A DNA stretch of 64,000 bases from Scleroderma bovista (GCA_037178675.1 JAYMGJ010000034.1:27499-91498), one strand, 5' to 3'. Counted from the first letter of the stretch, positions 23,482 to 33,350 are shown. A program made the numbers and translations. The notes: generated from the sequence alone by a model not told the origin.

Positions 23482-23534
23482 TGTGGTAATTATGCATCAG
23501 GTGACATGTGGACCATGAGAACATTGATTGCCTG

Positions 23535-24167
23535 TGTTACGACCATGCCCAACTCCGGGTCTTATCCGGTCACTCCGGTCGCATCGCAGCTCTACAGCTC
23601 AACTCCGGTCGCTCAACGTTTACTCCGGTCGCGCTCGCGCAGATATCCTTCCGTTAAGTACGACCCTTGGTCTATGCTCTATTCGTTCGTTACCACACCT
23701 CGCCGTTTACCCTGTCTTGACGTGAGTTCTCCGTGTACTCGATATATCTCCTACCTTGTATCATTTTCACCGGACCTGGTTTATTTTACCCGGACCTGAC
23801 TTTATTTTCGTCGGACCTGGTCTATCCCTTTCTCCGGTTATCCTTTGTCCGCCTTTTAGGCTGTTTACTTGTCACCGTAAATACTCGTCCCTAGTTCTTA
23901 CTTAGTATAAGTACTCTGTAGATTATCCTGTACACCTCAGTCTGAAATCATCTAAGTCACTACTCCTGATCCTCTGTCCGTCTCCGTCTCTATCTCCGTC
24001 TGACCGGAACCTACGCAAGGGATCAACGCTCGCCGTCCTTGTCGTTGAATCCAAACGGTCGCAACTCCGGCCCGGGCTAACCTCTGCCCAAACCTCTGAC
24101 CTCCCCTCTCGTCCGCTTTCGTCCGGACTTGACCGGACCCCCTACCGGAGTAGACCCGGACTTGACA
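23535..24167 (+). repeat. 5' LTR of intact gypsy element
   Basis: It starts TGTTACGACC and ends CTTGACA. A TATA box (TATAA) lies at 23906-23910; transcription would start about 30 bp on, near 23939, where AGTCTGAAAT begins. The U3 part is dense in CCGG, mainly as ACTCCGGTC. Confidence 0.97.
23906..23948 (+). promoter_or_regulatory. LTR core promoter and predicted RNA 5' end
   Basis: TATAA at 23906-23910 is followed 29 bp later by AGTCTGAAAT at 23939-23948. This decamer is the exact reverse complement of the PBS at 24170-24179. Its position fits a TATA-directed transcription start, so the RNA would begin with the sequence that pairs to the PBS. Confidence 0.7.
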
Positions 24168-24169
24168 GT

Positions 24170-24179
24170 ATTTCAGACT
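24170..24179 (+). promoter_or_regulatory. Self-priming primer-binding site
   Basis: Two bases after the 5' LTR lies ATTTCAGACT, perfectly complementary to AGTCTGAAAT at 23939-23948 inside the LTR. No tRNA-type PBS beginning TGG is found next to the LTR. Tf1-type chromoviruses are known to prime reverse transcription from the 5' end of their own RNA in this way. Confidence 0.75.
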
Positions 24180-24236
24180 CACACTTGTGTGGGTTCACTA
24201 TACAAACCTCGTACGCAAACTAGTTTCCATTTCCTC

Positions 24237-25691
24237 ATGACCATGACTACGCGCTCTCGCGCTCGTACTGCTGCCGCACTCGCTGAAGAAGCAGGTGCAG
24301 TAAATGATCTCCACCTTTCTGCTGCCCAGCAAGCCCTGTCTAACCGCAGGCAACCTCCGGCTTCCGTTAGCCAATTCCGGAGCTTCACAGCTCGAAACCC
24401 CACAGCGCCTCTGACTCCGCGTCGAGACGCTGCGTCTCAGAGCCTTCGTGGTTCTGCAGACCCAGGTCGCCATGAGTCCGCCTCTGGTGATCGTTTCCCC
24501 TACCGTCGCGACCCCACTCCGGAACGTCGCGAATCCGGTCGTTTCCAATGGTTCGGCCCTGAGGATGGTCCCGGAGATGATCCGGACGACCCCGGAGACG
24601 ATAACAACAACAACAACAACGACGACGACGACGATGATGAATTTCTCGACGCCGCGGAGGAGCTAGACCCTGGTCTGGCTGTCTTCCACAATCTCGCTGT
24701 CGCTGTCAACCGCCTCTCCCGCTCCTCTCGTCGTACCAGCGACTCCTCTTCCTCCCGCGCCAAGGTCCGTGAGCCGGACACCTTCGATGGCACGGACCCC
24801 AAGAAACTCCGGACCTTCTTGGTCCAGTGCGAACTATGTTTCCAGGATCGCGCCAAAGCTTTCCGCCAAGATAGGGCAAGGGTGACGTTCGCCCAGTCCT
24901 ATCTAAAAGGTATGACACTGGAATGGTTCGAACCGGACCTCCTCAACTCCGGAAATCCGGCTGACCGTCCGCGCTGGATGGACAGCTGGGTCCACTTTGT
25001 CGCAGAACTCCAAAGTACCTTTGGACCTCACGACCCAGTTGCTGATGCTGAGCACCAGCTCGAGCATCTCCGGATGAAAGACTCGTACCGTGTTACACGG
25101 TACATCGTAGATTTCAACCGTCTTGCTTCGCAGGTCCAAGACTATGGAGATGGCGCACTCCGTCGCCTATTTTATTCCGGTTTACCGGACCGTCTCAAGG
25201 ATGAGATTGCACGAGTCGGGAAACCCCTGACTCTAAACGGGTTGAGAGCCCTTTGTCAAGAGATCGACGCGCGCTATTGGGAGCGCAAAGACGAGATCTC
25301 CCGTACGACGAAGAGCCAGCCTACCTCGTCCACTCCCAAGCCCTCCAACTCCGGAGGCAACACCCCCAAGTCCGGTCAAGCCAAGACCGGCAACTCCCCC
25401 AGCTCCGCCAACACCTCTGGCTCGTCAAAACCGACCAGCAACCAGTCCTCGTCCGGTTCCAAACCGGACTTAACCAACAAGCTTGGTAAGGACGGGAAGC
25501 TGACTGCTGACGAGCGCAAACGGCGGCTCGAAAACAACCTCTGCATGTTCTGTGGAGGTACCGGACACTTCGCGGACAACTGTCCAAAGAAGTCCAAAAA
25601 GGCCAAGGCTCGCGCTGCGGCCGTCGCTGCTGAGTCCGGTAAAACGGACTCTACTAACTCGGGTGCCAACTCCGAGTCAAAAAAAGAGTAA
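24237..25691 (+). CDS. gag: Gag polyprotein
   Basis: A 484-residue protein starting at the ATG at 24237 (MTMTTRSRAR); upstream ATGs in the same frame lie in the LTR. The N-terminal third is disordered with an acidic Asp/Asn run. The capsid-type retrotransposon Gag domain follows (residues ~180-340: REPDTFDGTDPKKLRTFL, TLEWFEPDLL, HVAELQSTFGPHD-like segment, YSGLPDRLKDEIA). Next comes a Ser/Thr-rich linker and one CCHC zinc knuckle (CMFCGGTGHFADNC), then a Lys-rich tail. It packages element RNA in virus-like particles. The last codons contain the frameshift heptamer used to enter pol. Confidence 0.95.
   Translation: MTMTTRSRARTAAALAEEAGAVNDLHLSAAQQALSNRRQPPASVSQFRSFTARNPTAPLTPRRDAASQSLRGSADPGRHESASGDRFPYRRDPTPERRESGRFQWFGPEDGPGDDPDDPGDDNNNNNNDDDDDDEFLDAAEELDPGLAVFHNLAVAVNRLSRSSRRTSDSSSSRAKVREPDTFDGTDPKKLRTFLVQCELCFQDRAKAFRQDRARVTFAQSYLKGMTLEWFEPDLLNSGNPADRPRWMDSWVHFVAELQSTFGPHDPVADAEHQLEHLRMKDSYRVTRYIVDFNRLASQVQDYGDGALRRLFYSGLPDRLKDEIARVGKPLTLNGLRALCQEIDARYWERKDEISRTTKSQPTSSTPKPSNSGGNTPKSGQAKTGNSPSSANTSGSSKPTSNQSSSGSKPDLTNKLGKDGKLTADERKRRLENNLCMFCGGTGHFADNCPKKSKKAKARAAAVAAESGKTDSTNSGANSESKKE
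25679..25685 (+). promoter_or_regulatory. Probable -1 ribosomal frameshift site (A AAA AAA)
   Basis: The heptamer lies in the correct phase (X XXY YYZ) two codons before the gag stop (TAA at 25689-25691). A -1 slip moves into the frame of pol, which is open without a stop from here through 25796 onward. The fused protein would run from Gag through a ~37-residue linker into protease. I have not tested for a downstream stem or pseudoknot; GC-rich CAGCTCCCGG and GCGAGCTG just downstream could pair. Confidence 0.65.
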
Positions 25692-25795
25692 GCAGCTCCC
25701 GGCCCTCCGCACAACCGGCGAGCTGCGTTGACTCCGGAAGTGCACCCAAGGAGGCCCGCCTCAACGCGTCCGCTCTTTTCGACCCAAACTCTCTT

Positions 25796-28700
25796 ATGCC
25801 TTATGTTTCTCTTTTATCTCATGATATACCTAAAATCCGCGCACTTGTGGACTCCGGGTCCACGCATTGCTTTGTAGATTTACAATTCGCGCACAAAAAC
25901 AACCTTACCTCCTATTCCGTCTCTCCCGTCCAACTCCGGTTATTCGACGGTACATCAAACTATGTAATTACTCAAGCTATCGATTTATCAGTGCAGTTCC
26001 CCGCATCCGGTGATGTCACCCCCATGACTTTTTATCTCGCTCCGTTGGATTCTGAATGCTCGATTGTCCTTGGACATAACTGGCTCACCCGCTATAATCC
26101 GTTGATTGACTGGGTATTGAGTAGTTTAACATTCCGGACTCTTGCAGGAAGTTTGCCAGCGCCCCCGTCGACTCCCTCTCCGGTTCTGCCCGGAAACTCT
26201 GACTCCGGCCTCTCCGGCCAGTCTACCCCAGGCCTCGTGCCATCTGTCGACACTCCGGTTTGCAACCCTCCGCTTATCTCTCTAATCAACGCAGCAGCAT
26301 TCGTGCGTGCGTGCAGTTTGGAAGGATCCACGAAGTACCAACTCCAGCTGCGTCCTGTGGACTCAGCAAAGGCCCGGTCTTCTTCTATATCAACTCCGCC
26401 GGACTTGGACATCGTCCCTCCGGAATACCGCGATTATGCGGATGTGTTCAGTAAGGCGAAAGCCTCTGAACTTCCCCCGCATCGCGATTACGATTTGAAG
26501 ATCGAACTCGAAGAAGGTACTTCACCACCCCTGGGAACCCTTTACTCACTGTCTCCGGTCGAGCTCTCCGCTCTCCGGACGTTCATCGATGAGAATCTCA
26601 CTACAGGTTTCATTCGCCCTACCGCTTCCTCTCACGCTGCTCCGGTCCTTTTCGTTAAAAAGAAGGACGGCTCCTTACGACTATGCGTTGACTTTAGAGG
26701 CCTTAACAAAATCACCAAGAAGGATCGCTACCCACTCCCCCTTATCTCTGATCTATTGGACTCACCCAGCCGTGCTAAAATCTATTCCAAGATTGACCTC
26801 CGGCACGCGTACCATCTAGTCCGGATTGCTCCGGGCGATGAATGGAAGACCGCCTTCCGTACGCGCTATGGGTCCTACGAGTGGTTAGTAATGCCCTTTG
26901 GCCTCACTAACGCCCCTGCAGCATTCCAGCGCTTTGTCAACACCGTCTTTGCTGACATGCTGGATGTCTGTGTCGTCGTGTACCTCGACGACATCCTCAT
27001 CTACTCCGAGGATATGGAGTCTCACCAGCAGCATGTCCGGGAGGTACTCCGCCGTCTCCGGTTACATGGCCTCTTCGCCAAACCGGAGAAATGCGAGTTC
27101 CACTCGGACTCAGTGGAATACCTTGGCTACCGTCTATCCCCTGAAGGTCTGACTATGTCTCCGGACAAAATACAAACCATCTCTGATTGGCCTGAACCTC
27201 GTAAGGTAAAGGACATTCAGTCCTTCTTGGGATTTGCCAACTTCTACCGCCGGTTCATTTTCAACTACTCCGACATTGTGGTCCCTCTCACCCGGCTCAC
27301 CCGGAAAGATGCTCCTTGGGTCTTCTCCGAGGACTGTCGACGCGCTTTCAATGCTCTCAAGCACGCCTTCACTACCGCGCCCATACTCACTCACTTTATT
27401 CCGGACACCCCTATCATCGTGGAAACGGACGCCTCCGACTACGCAGTCGCTGGTATCCTGTCTATCACTTGCTCCGACGGAGAGATTCGTCCGGTAGCAT
27501 TCTACTCCCGGACCTTGACTGCTCCGGAGCTGAACTACGACACCCACGATAAGGAACTCCTTGCCATCTTCGAGGCATTCCGGAACTGGCGCCATTACCT
27601 TGAAGGCTCCGCCTCCCCTATTGACGTCGTCACCGACCACAAGAACCTAGAGTATTTCTCTACCTCCAAAGTCCTCTCCCGCCGGCAAGCCCGGTGGTCT
27701 GAATTTCTCTCCCAGTTTAACCTCGTCATTCGTTTCCGCCCCGGAAAACTCGGTGCCAAGCCGGACGCTCTCACTAGACGATGGGACGTCTACCCCAAAG
27801 AGGGGGATAGTGGCTACGCCCGTGTTAATCCACAAAATCTCAGGCCGGTGTTCACCCAAGAACAACTGACTAACTCCCTTCGCGCAACCATTCTAGAGTT
27901 TCCGGTTCTCCGTCGAGCAGTTGCCATCATGGACGTGGAAACACTCCACAACGACATCTTATCTGCTCTCCCCTCAGATCCCATTGCCCAGATCCACCTC
28001 TCTGACCCTCCGGACTCTCGCTGGTCCGCAGATGAGGCAGGATTCCTCCGCCTAGATGGTCGCATCTATGTACCGGACCTGGACGGTCTCCGTCTCCGGG
28101 TACTCCGGTATCACCATGATCACCCACTCTCTGGCCACTTTGGGCAAAACCGGACTCTGGAACTAATCCGGCGTAAGTATACCTGGCCTGGCCTCAGGAC
28201 CTTCGTCAAAGACTACGTCCGGTCATGCACCTCCTGCGCTCGAGCTAAGACACCGCGCCACCGACCCTATGGGTTACTAAAACAGCTCCCTGTCCCGGAA
28301 AGACCTTGGAACTCCATATCCATGGACTTTATAGAGCAGCTCCCTGCCTCTACCGGATTCACAGCTATCTTGGTCATAGTAGATAGGCTCTCTAAACAGG
28401 CCACCTTCATTCCTACTCACGACACCATCACTAGCCCGGAGCTCGCGAAGCTCTTCCTACTCCATGTATTCTCCAAGCACGGTGTTCCCGCCCACGTCAC
28501 TTCAGATCGCGGTACCGAGTTCGTCTCCCACTTCTTCCGGTCACTCGGAAAAGCCCTCGACATGCGCCTCCACTTCACCTCCGGTTACCACCCGGAGGGC
28601 GATGGCCAGACAGAGCGATCCAACCAGACACTCGAACAGTACCTCCGCGTCTACTGCAACTACCAGCAGGACAACTGGGCGGACCTACTCCCTTTGGCGG

Positions 28701-29404
28701 AGTTTGCTTATAATAACGCACCTAGTGCTACCACCGGAGTTTCACCCTTCTTTGCCAACAAAGGTTACCACCCTAACATCTCCGTTTACCCAGAACGAGA
28801 TATGACCTCTGCACGGGCTCGTGATTACGCAGTCGACCTCGAGTCGCTGCATCAATACCTTCGAGAAGAAATGGCCAACGCGCAACTTCGCTACCAAGGT
28901 CCAGCTGATGCCAAACGTACTCCGGCACCGGACTTCAAGGTTGGCGATCAAGTATACGTGAAAGCCAAGTACTTCCGGTCAACTCGACCATCCAAAAAGC
29001 TATCAGAGAAGAACCTGGGGCCCTACACTATCATCGCGCAAGTAGGCTCCCTCTCTTTTACGCTCCGTCTTCCAGATTCCATGCGCGCAGTTCACCCCGT
29101 CTTCCATGTCTCCCAACTCGAACCGGCCATACCTAATACCATACCAGGCCGGCTGCAACCTCCTCCGCCACCGGTCGAAGTAGATGGTGAACCGGAGTTC
29201 GAGATCTCTGAGATCCTCGACTCCAAGGTTGACCGTCGACGCAAAACGTGCAAGTTACTCTACTTGGTACGTTGGTCCGGTTACGAAGGAACTGACGAAG
29301 AAACGTCATGGCTACTCGCCACGGAACTAGGCAACGCTACGGAACTGTTAGAAGATTATCATGTCCGGTACCCGGACAAACCCGGACCACTCGCGTCTAT
29401 GTAA
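25796..29404 (+). CDS. pol: Pol polyprotein: protease, reverse transcriptase, RNase H, integrase, chromodomain
   Basis: From the first ATG the frame gives 1202 residues, but the frame is open upstream to the frameshift site, so it is probably made as Gag-Pol. Protease has VDSGSTH (D19). Reverse transcriptase spans ~190-460 with YLDD at 396-399. RNase H has ETDASDY (~543) and the ~TDHKNLEY segment. Integrase has the zinc motif HHDHPLSGH..CTSCARAK (~773 on) and the D,D35E triad D844, D904, E940. A chromodomain lies at ~1133-1190 (FEISEILDSK..LYLVRWSGYEGTDEETSW). Chromodomains tether integration to histone-methylated chromatin. All catalytic residues are present and no stop is seen, so the copy looks competent. 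Confidence 0.97.
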   Translation: MPYVSLLSHDIPKIRALVDSGSTHCFVDLQFAHKNNLTSYSVSPVQLRLFDGTSNYVITQAIDLSVQFPASGDVTPMTFYLAPLDSECSIVLGHNWLTRYNPLIDWVLSSLTFRTLAGSLPAPPSTPSPVLPGNSDSGLSGQSTPGLVPSVDTPVCNPPLISLINAAAFVRACSLEGSTKYQLQLRPVDSAKARSSSISTPPDLDIVPPEYRDYADVFSKAKASELPPHRDYDLKIELEEGTSPPLGTLYSLSPVELSALRTFIDENLTTGFIRPTASSHAAPVLFVKKKDGSLRLCVDFRGLNKITKKDRYPLPLISDLLDSPSRAKIYSKIDLRHAYHLVRIAPGDEWKTAFRTRYGSYEWLVMPFGLTNAPAAFQRFVNTVFADMLDVCVVVYLDDILIYSEDMESHQQHVREVLRRLRLHGLFAKPEKCEFHSDSVEYLGYRLSPEGLTMSPDKIQTISDWPEPRKVKDIQSFLGFANFYRRFIFNYSDIVVPLTRLTRKDAPWVFSEDCRRAFNALKHAFTTAPILTHFIPDTPIIVETDASDYAVAGILSITCSDGEIRPVAFYSRTLTAPELNYDTHDKELLAIFEAFRNWRHYLEGSASPIDVVTDHKNLEYFSTSKVLSRRQARWSEFLSQFNLVIRFRPGKLGAKPDALTRRWDVYPKEGDSGYARVNPQNLRPVFTQEQLTNSLRATILEFPVLRRAVAIMDVETLHNDILSALPSDPIAQIHLSDPPDSRWSADEAGFLRLDGRIYVPDLDGLRLRVLRYHHDHPLSGHFGQNRTLELIRRKYTWPGLRTFVKDYVRSCTSCARAKTPRHRPYGLLKQLPVPERPWNSISMDFIEQLPASTGFTAILVIVDRLSKQATFIPTHDTITSPELAKLFLLHVFSKHGVPAHVTSDRGTEFVSHFFRSLGKALDMRLHFTSGYHPEGDGQTERSNQTLEQYLRVYCNYQQDNWADLLPLAEFAYNNAPSATTGVSPFFANKGYHPNISVYPERDMTSARARDYAVDLESLHQYLREEMANAQLRYQGPADAKRTPAPDFKVGDQVYVKAKYFRSTRPSKKLSEKNLGPYTIIAQVGSLSFTLRLPDSMRAVHPVFHVSQLEPAIPNTIPGRLQPPPPPVEVDGEPEFEISEILDSKVDRRRKTCKLLYLVRWSGYEGTDEETSWLLATELGNATELLEDYHVRYPDKPGPLASM

Positions 29405-29572
29405 TAATACTCTCGCTCTCTGTTTCTCTTATCCGTTTCTTTTATCTGTTTCCCCTATCTGTTTCACTCTGTCTCTGTAATATCACTCACTCTCAAATCC
29501 AGCCACTTTTCTTTATAAACAAAAAAGTCAAACTAATTACACTTTCTATTTACAAAGTCCGGACCGGACCAC

Positions 29573-30597
29573 TTACTCCGGCACAGCGCCGCCAGGGTTC
29601 TCATGCTCCTCTTGGAGCCCCTGGACTTCCTTTTCGACCTCCTCCGGGTCGACCTCCGCTTCGCTGTCCTCCGACTCCTCGTCTTCGTCCCAGGGCGCCG
29701 TAAAAAATCGGCACTCCTCGAGGAAGGTCTCGAGGCCGGCCGTCAGCCGCTCATTTCCCCTCGCCACCGAGCGAGTGGCATCCGCGACCCGGCGCATCTG
29801 CCCGGTCATCTCCTCGACGGCCCCGGTCAGCCTGTCCAGCCGCTCCAGGAACGGTCCAGGGTCAAACCCGGACCGTTGCCCAGACGGCCCCGGCACCTCG
29901 ACGATGTCGTCGTCGATGACGACCTTGGCGACCGTCTTCTTCTTTTTCCGCTTCTCCCCTCCTCGCGGCGACGTTGCGACCTCCTTCGCCTTGCCCTTCC
30001 CTTTGTCCTCTACCGGACCCGGACCTCCTACCTCCGGCCACTCGCACCGCTCCTTGAGCCCGGCGCACTTCATGCACGCGCGCTGCTTGGGCCTTTCCGG
30101 GTCTCGTTCGCACTTGGCCTTGTGCTTGGCACAACGAACGCACCTGCCAGGAAATTAATGAAAAATCGTAGAAGAAGATAAAAACTGCTTACCGGGCTTC
30201 CTCACTCCGGTCACCACTCGGACCTGCCTCCGGCTCCTCCCTCATCCTCTTCTTCGACGCCTCCTGCGCCATCGCTCTCTGCCTCGCTGCGACCTCTGCA
30301 GCCCTTCGCTGCACCTCCGCCCTGTCCTTCTCCGCTTGCTCACGCGCCTGGCGCTCCGCCTCCTCTCTCGCCTTCCGCTCCGCCTCCTCGCGAGCCCTTG
30401 CTCTCCGCCTCTTCCTTACGCTGCTTCTCCTCCCTCTTCACTTGCTTGCGACGACGACGTTCCTTCGCCTTAGCGTCGAGGACGTCGGACTCGTCCTCGC
30501 TACCGGACTGAAGCTCCGGTGTTGGGGCCTTCGTCCAATCCCTGGACTCGGTGGCAGCAGAGGCGATGGGGCTGGTGGACTTAGCAGTGTTCGACAT
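29573..30597 (-). CDS. Antisense spliced gene inside the gypsy element: Cys-cluster, coiled-coil protein
   Basis: Between pol and the 3' LTR, on the opposite strand, a gene starts at 30597 (MSNTAKSTSPIASAATESRD). Exon 1 (30597-30193) is rich in Lys, Arg and Glu; an intron of 49 nt (30192-30144, GTAAGC..CAG) follows. Exon 2 (30143-29573) completes a cysteine cluster, CVRCAKHKAKC then CMKCAGLKERC. It then has a basic patch, a helical segment (FLERLDRLTGAVEEMTGQMR) and an acidic tail. In exon 1 the frame slips by one base near 30400, in a purine-rich run: the frame open downstream (REEAERKAREEAERQ) is not that of the ATG. So this copy may be broken there. The cluster could bind zinc and nucleic acid. 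Function unknown. Confidence 0.65.
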
Positions 30598-30647
30598 GTT
30601 TTGATCGATGGCAGGAAACTGGGGGTAAGAGGCCAAACCGGTCTGAT

Positions 30648-30654
30648 CTTTATA
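30648..30654 (-). promoter_or_regulatory. TATA box of the antisense gene
   Basis: TATAAAG on the minus strand lies 51 bp upstream of the antisense ATG at 30597, between the gene and the 3' LTR. It gives the antisense gene its own promoter independent of the LTR. Confidence 0.5.
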
Positions 30655-30749
30655 GGTCCAAATTTCGTACCCAGACAATCACTCCGGACTCCGCATTGTT
30701 CTAGGCGACCACACGACAGCCTCATTGGGGCCTCATGGGTTCGGCCCCT

Positions 30750-30759
30750 AAAAGGGGGA
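30750..30759 (+). promoter_or_regulatory. Polypurine tract of the gypsy element
   Basis: AAAAGGGGGA lies three bases before the 3' LTR (30763), the standard place for the plus-strand primer. Confidence 0.85.
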
Positions 30760-30762
30760 TAC

Positions 30763-31395
30763 TGTTACGACCATGCCCAACTCCGGGTCTTATCCGGTCA
30801 CTCCGGTCGCATCGCAGCTCTACAGCTCAACTCCGGTCGCTCAACGTTTACTCCGGTCGCGCTCGCGCAGATATCCTTCCGTTAAGTACGACCCTTGGTC
30901 TATGCTCTATTCGTTCGTTACCACACCTCGCCGTTTACCCTGTCTTGACGTGAGTTCTCCGTGTACTCGATATATCTCCTACCTTGTATCATTTTCACCG
31001 GACCTGGTTTATTTTACCCGGACCTGACTTTATTTTCGTCGGACCTGGTCTATCCCTTTCTCCGGTTATCCTTTGTCCGCCTTTTAGGCTGTTTACTTGT
31101 CACCGTAAATACTCGTCCCTAGTTCTTACTTAGTATAAGTACTCTGTAGATTATCCTGTACACCTCAGTCTGAAATCATCTAAGTCACTACTCCTGATCC
31201 TCTGTCCGTCTCCGTCTCTATCTCCGTCTGACCGGAACCTACGCAAGGGATCAACGCTCGCCGTCCTTGTCGTTGAATCCAAACGGTCGCAACTCCGGCC
31301 CGGGCTAACCTCTGCCCAAACCTCTGACCTCCCCTCTCGTCCGCTTTCGTCCGGACTTGACCGGACCCCCTACCGGAGTAGACCCGGACTTGACA
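30763..31395 (+). repeat. 3' LTR of intact gypsy element
   Basis: 633 bp, reading the same as the 5' LTR at 23535-24167 throughout. It is followed by CTACT, which does not match the 5-bp left flank. Confidence 0.97.
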
Positions 31396-31599
31396 CTACT
31401 AGCCAGTATGCTACCGGTATGGTCACCACTGCTCAGTATACTACCGGTATGTGTAGCACCAGCCCACACAAGACTGGTATCCTTATTATTGGTCAGCACA
31501 ATATGTATAATTATTACTAAATATGCAACTGATCTGGTCTGGTATCTAACAGTTGTGTTCTTAGACCATTATGTTTGTATAATGATTACCAGTCAGCCA

Positions 31600-32760
31600 C
31601 ACTCCGGGTGTAGTCACCACCGGCTACATCGGTCTGATGAAGATTGCATTGGTACTACAAAAGTACTACACTACAGAAGAAATGGATCTAATTTTACTGT
31701 TGCCAACCATTGCGTCTCCTCCTTTTCTGCTGCTTTGGCCAATTCATCCCGGAATTTTGACCATACCTGGTGCTGCCGGACCAACTCCCTCCATCGGCTG
31801 GTGGCTTCCACCAATCTATTTGCATATTGGGTATATGCTGCAATTAGTTGGCTATCTTGCATGGGGTGGATTGGTTGCTCATTGAAAAAAGTCACCGATC
31901 TGGTGATTCACCTTGCCATTTCCACTGTGATTGTGTCAGACAGCATAACTGAAGGGCTCCAGACATACATTGTGTCACGGGTACATCTCCCTCCTGCACA
32001 CCACACCTTGCAGACTCCCTTGCTAATAATTCATAGAGCTCATCTAGTGGTATGCAAACAATAGGAATGGGTTCATAGGTGGCATATAGCAGAACCTACC
32101 ATCATCATTTCGCATCTCCGGAGATGCAGTATTGTGCTTTGAAGCTGGGGGTGTTGCAGATGCACGAAGTGGACTCTCAGTGAGATCAATAAAAACAGGG
32201 CCAGTGGTAGGTTTTGGCCAGACTGCATTGCTGTGGGAGGTATTTGTTCTGTCCGGTGAGTGCTATGGGGATCCGAGGGGGGGAACAAAGTCCCTGGACT
32301 GACTCCTGCAAGGTGAATTGAGGCATGGAGTGGCAAGAGGAGTAAACACATGCATAGTAGTAGATGGTGAGCCGATTTGGGGTTGAAATAGAGAACCGGA
32401 TGGTGAAGACATTGGTGATGCCGAAACCCATGAGTGCCACGCCACCGGTGAGTCAAATGGAGGGGGCGAAAGTGATGCAAATGAATTGGGAGATAATGGG
32501 GATGAATTAGATATATCATGGGGGATGGAACAAGACCTTTCCGACATAGGGGAGAAAGCAATTATTGGTTCCGGCCCACAGGTGAATTTGGTGTCCTCGG
32601 AGAATGAGTGGAGAGGAGCCTCAGGAGTTGGGGACAAATCAGGGGAGCCAATGGGGGTTCTGAACCTAGTGTGAAGCTTTCATCAGCACTTTGCTCATTG
32701 ACCGACATGGCATCCTCATCCTCCTCCACTGTGGTGAGTGAACTGGGGCATGAACTTCCA
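31600..32760 (-). CDS. Unknown gene, Pro/Ser-rich N-part and helical C-part
   Basis: Minus-strand frames from about 32760 leftward encode an acidic start (EEDEDAMSVNEQSADESF), then a Pro/Ser-rich stretch (SSPLSPNSFASLSPPPFDSP) ending near 32263. Further left (31895-31671) is a helical segment (AAYTQYANRLVEATSRWREL). The exact introns are not resolved. No known domain is visible. It is divergently arranged with the gene at 33351-35762. It could be two genes. Confidence 0.35.
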
Positions 32761-33350
32761 CTGGGTGAAGGTTGAACGACTACAATAGTTTGTCACATAT
32801 CAATGGGAAATTATTGGGACTTACAGTGCTTCACCTGTCTTGTTGACGAGAACCTTACACATTTTGTTGAATGTTCGGTATCCATCAATGGAATTGTGTT
32901 TTGTGAGAGTAGAACAAATAGGATGCGAACAACCGGGTCAAGGGCAAGAACACCAAGGTGTATTATATAATCAATATGATCACCAGTGCAGTTTGGGTAC
33001 CAACAGCCAAGCAAGGACCGGTCACCGGTTCCACCACATTGTCATGTGTGAATTATGTTAATCACTATTATTCATGAGGTACATATGATTACCGGCGACT
33101 AATTGAATTCACCGGTGTGTGTTTGTGGCACTGAAGCAACCGGTTATTGATTTTACATGTGTTCCATTTATCTTGTTTTTTGTCTGCATATCATAATTTG
33201 TATTGGACCATTGTGCACAATACATGGGAATATGTTATGTAATCATTTTCAACAATATATAGTGGCCATACCGGCATATTTCCCTTGCCTTTCCTCCACC
33301 ACATTCACTCCCATTGAATCCCATCGCATTCAACTGCAAAACCTTTATCC

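Larger units (their letters stand above)
23535..31395 (+). mobile_element. Intact Ty3/gypsy chromovirus with antisense gene
   Basis: A 7861-bp LTR retrotransposon with two LTRs that I read as identical (23535-24167 and 30763-31395, both 633 bp), a PBS-like site, gag, pol in the -1 frame, an antisense spliced gene, and a polypurine tract (30750-30759). A C-terminal chromodomain makes it a chromovirus. Identical LTRs and open frames mean very recent activity. The flanks (GCCTG on the left, CTACT on the right) do not form a target-site duplication, which is odd for so young a copy. Confidence 0.96.

Noticed and set aside
29603..30181. Plus-strand ORF of 192 residues between pol and the 3' LTR
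   Set aside because: It is the shadow of exon 2 of the antisense gene, which has a cysteine cluster, an intron with proper ends and a TATA box.
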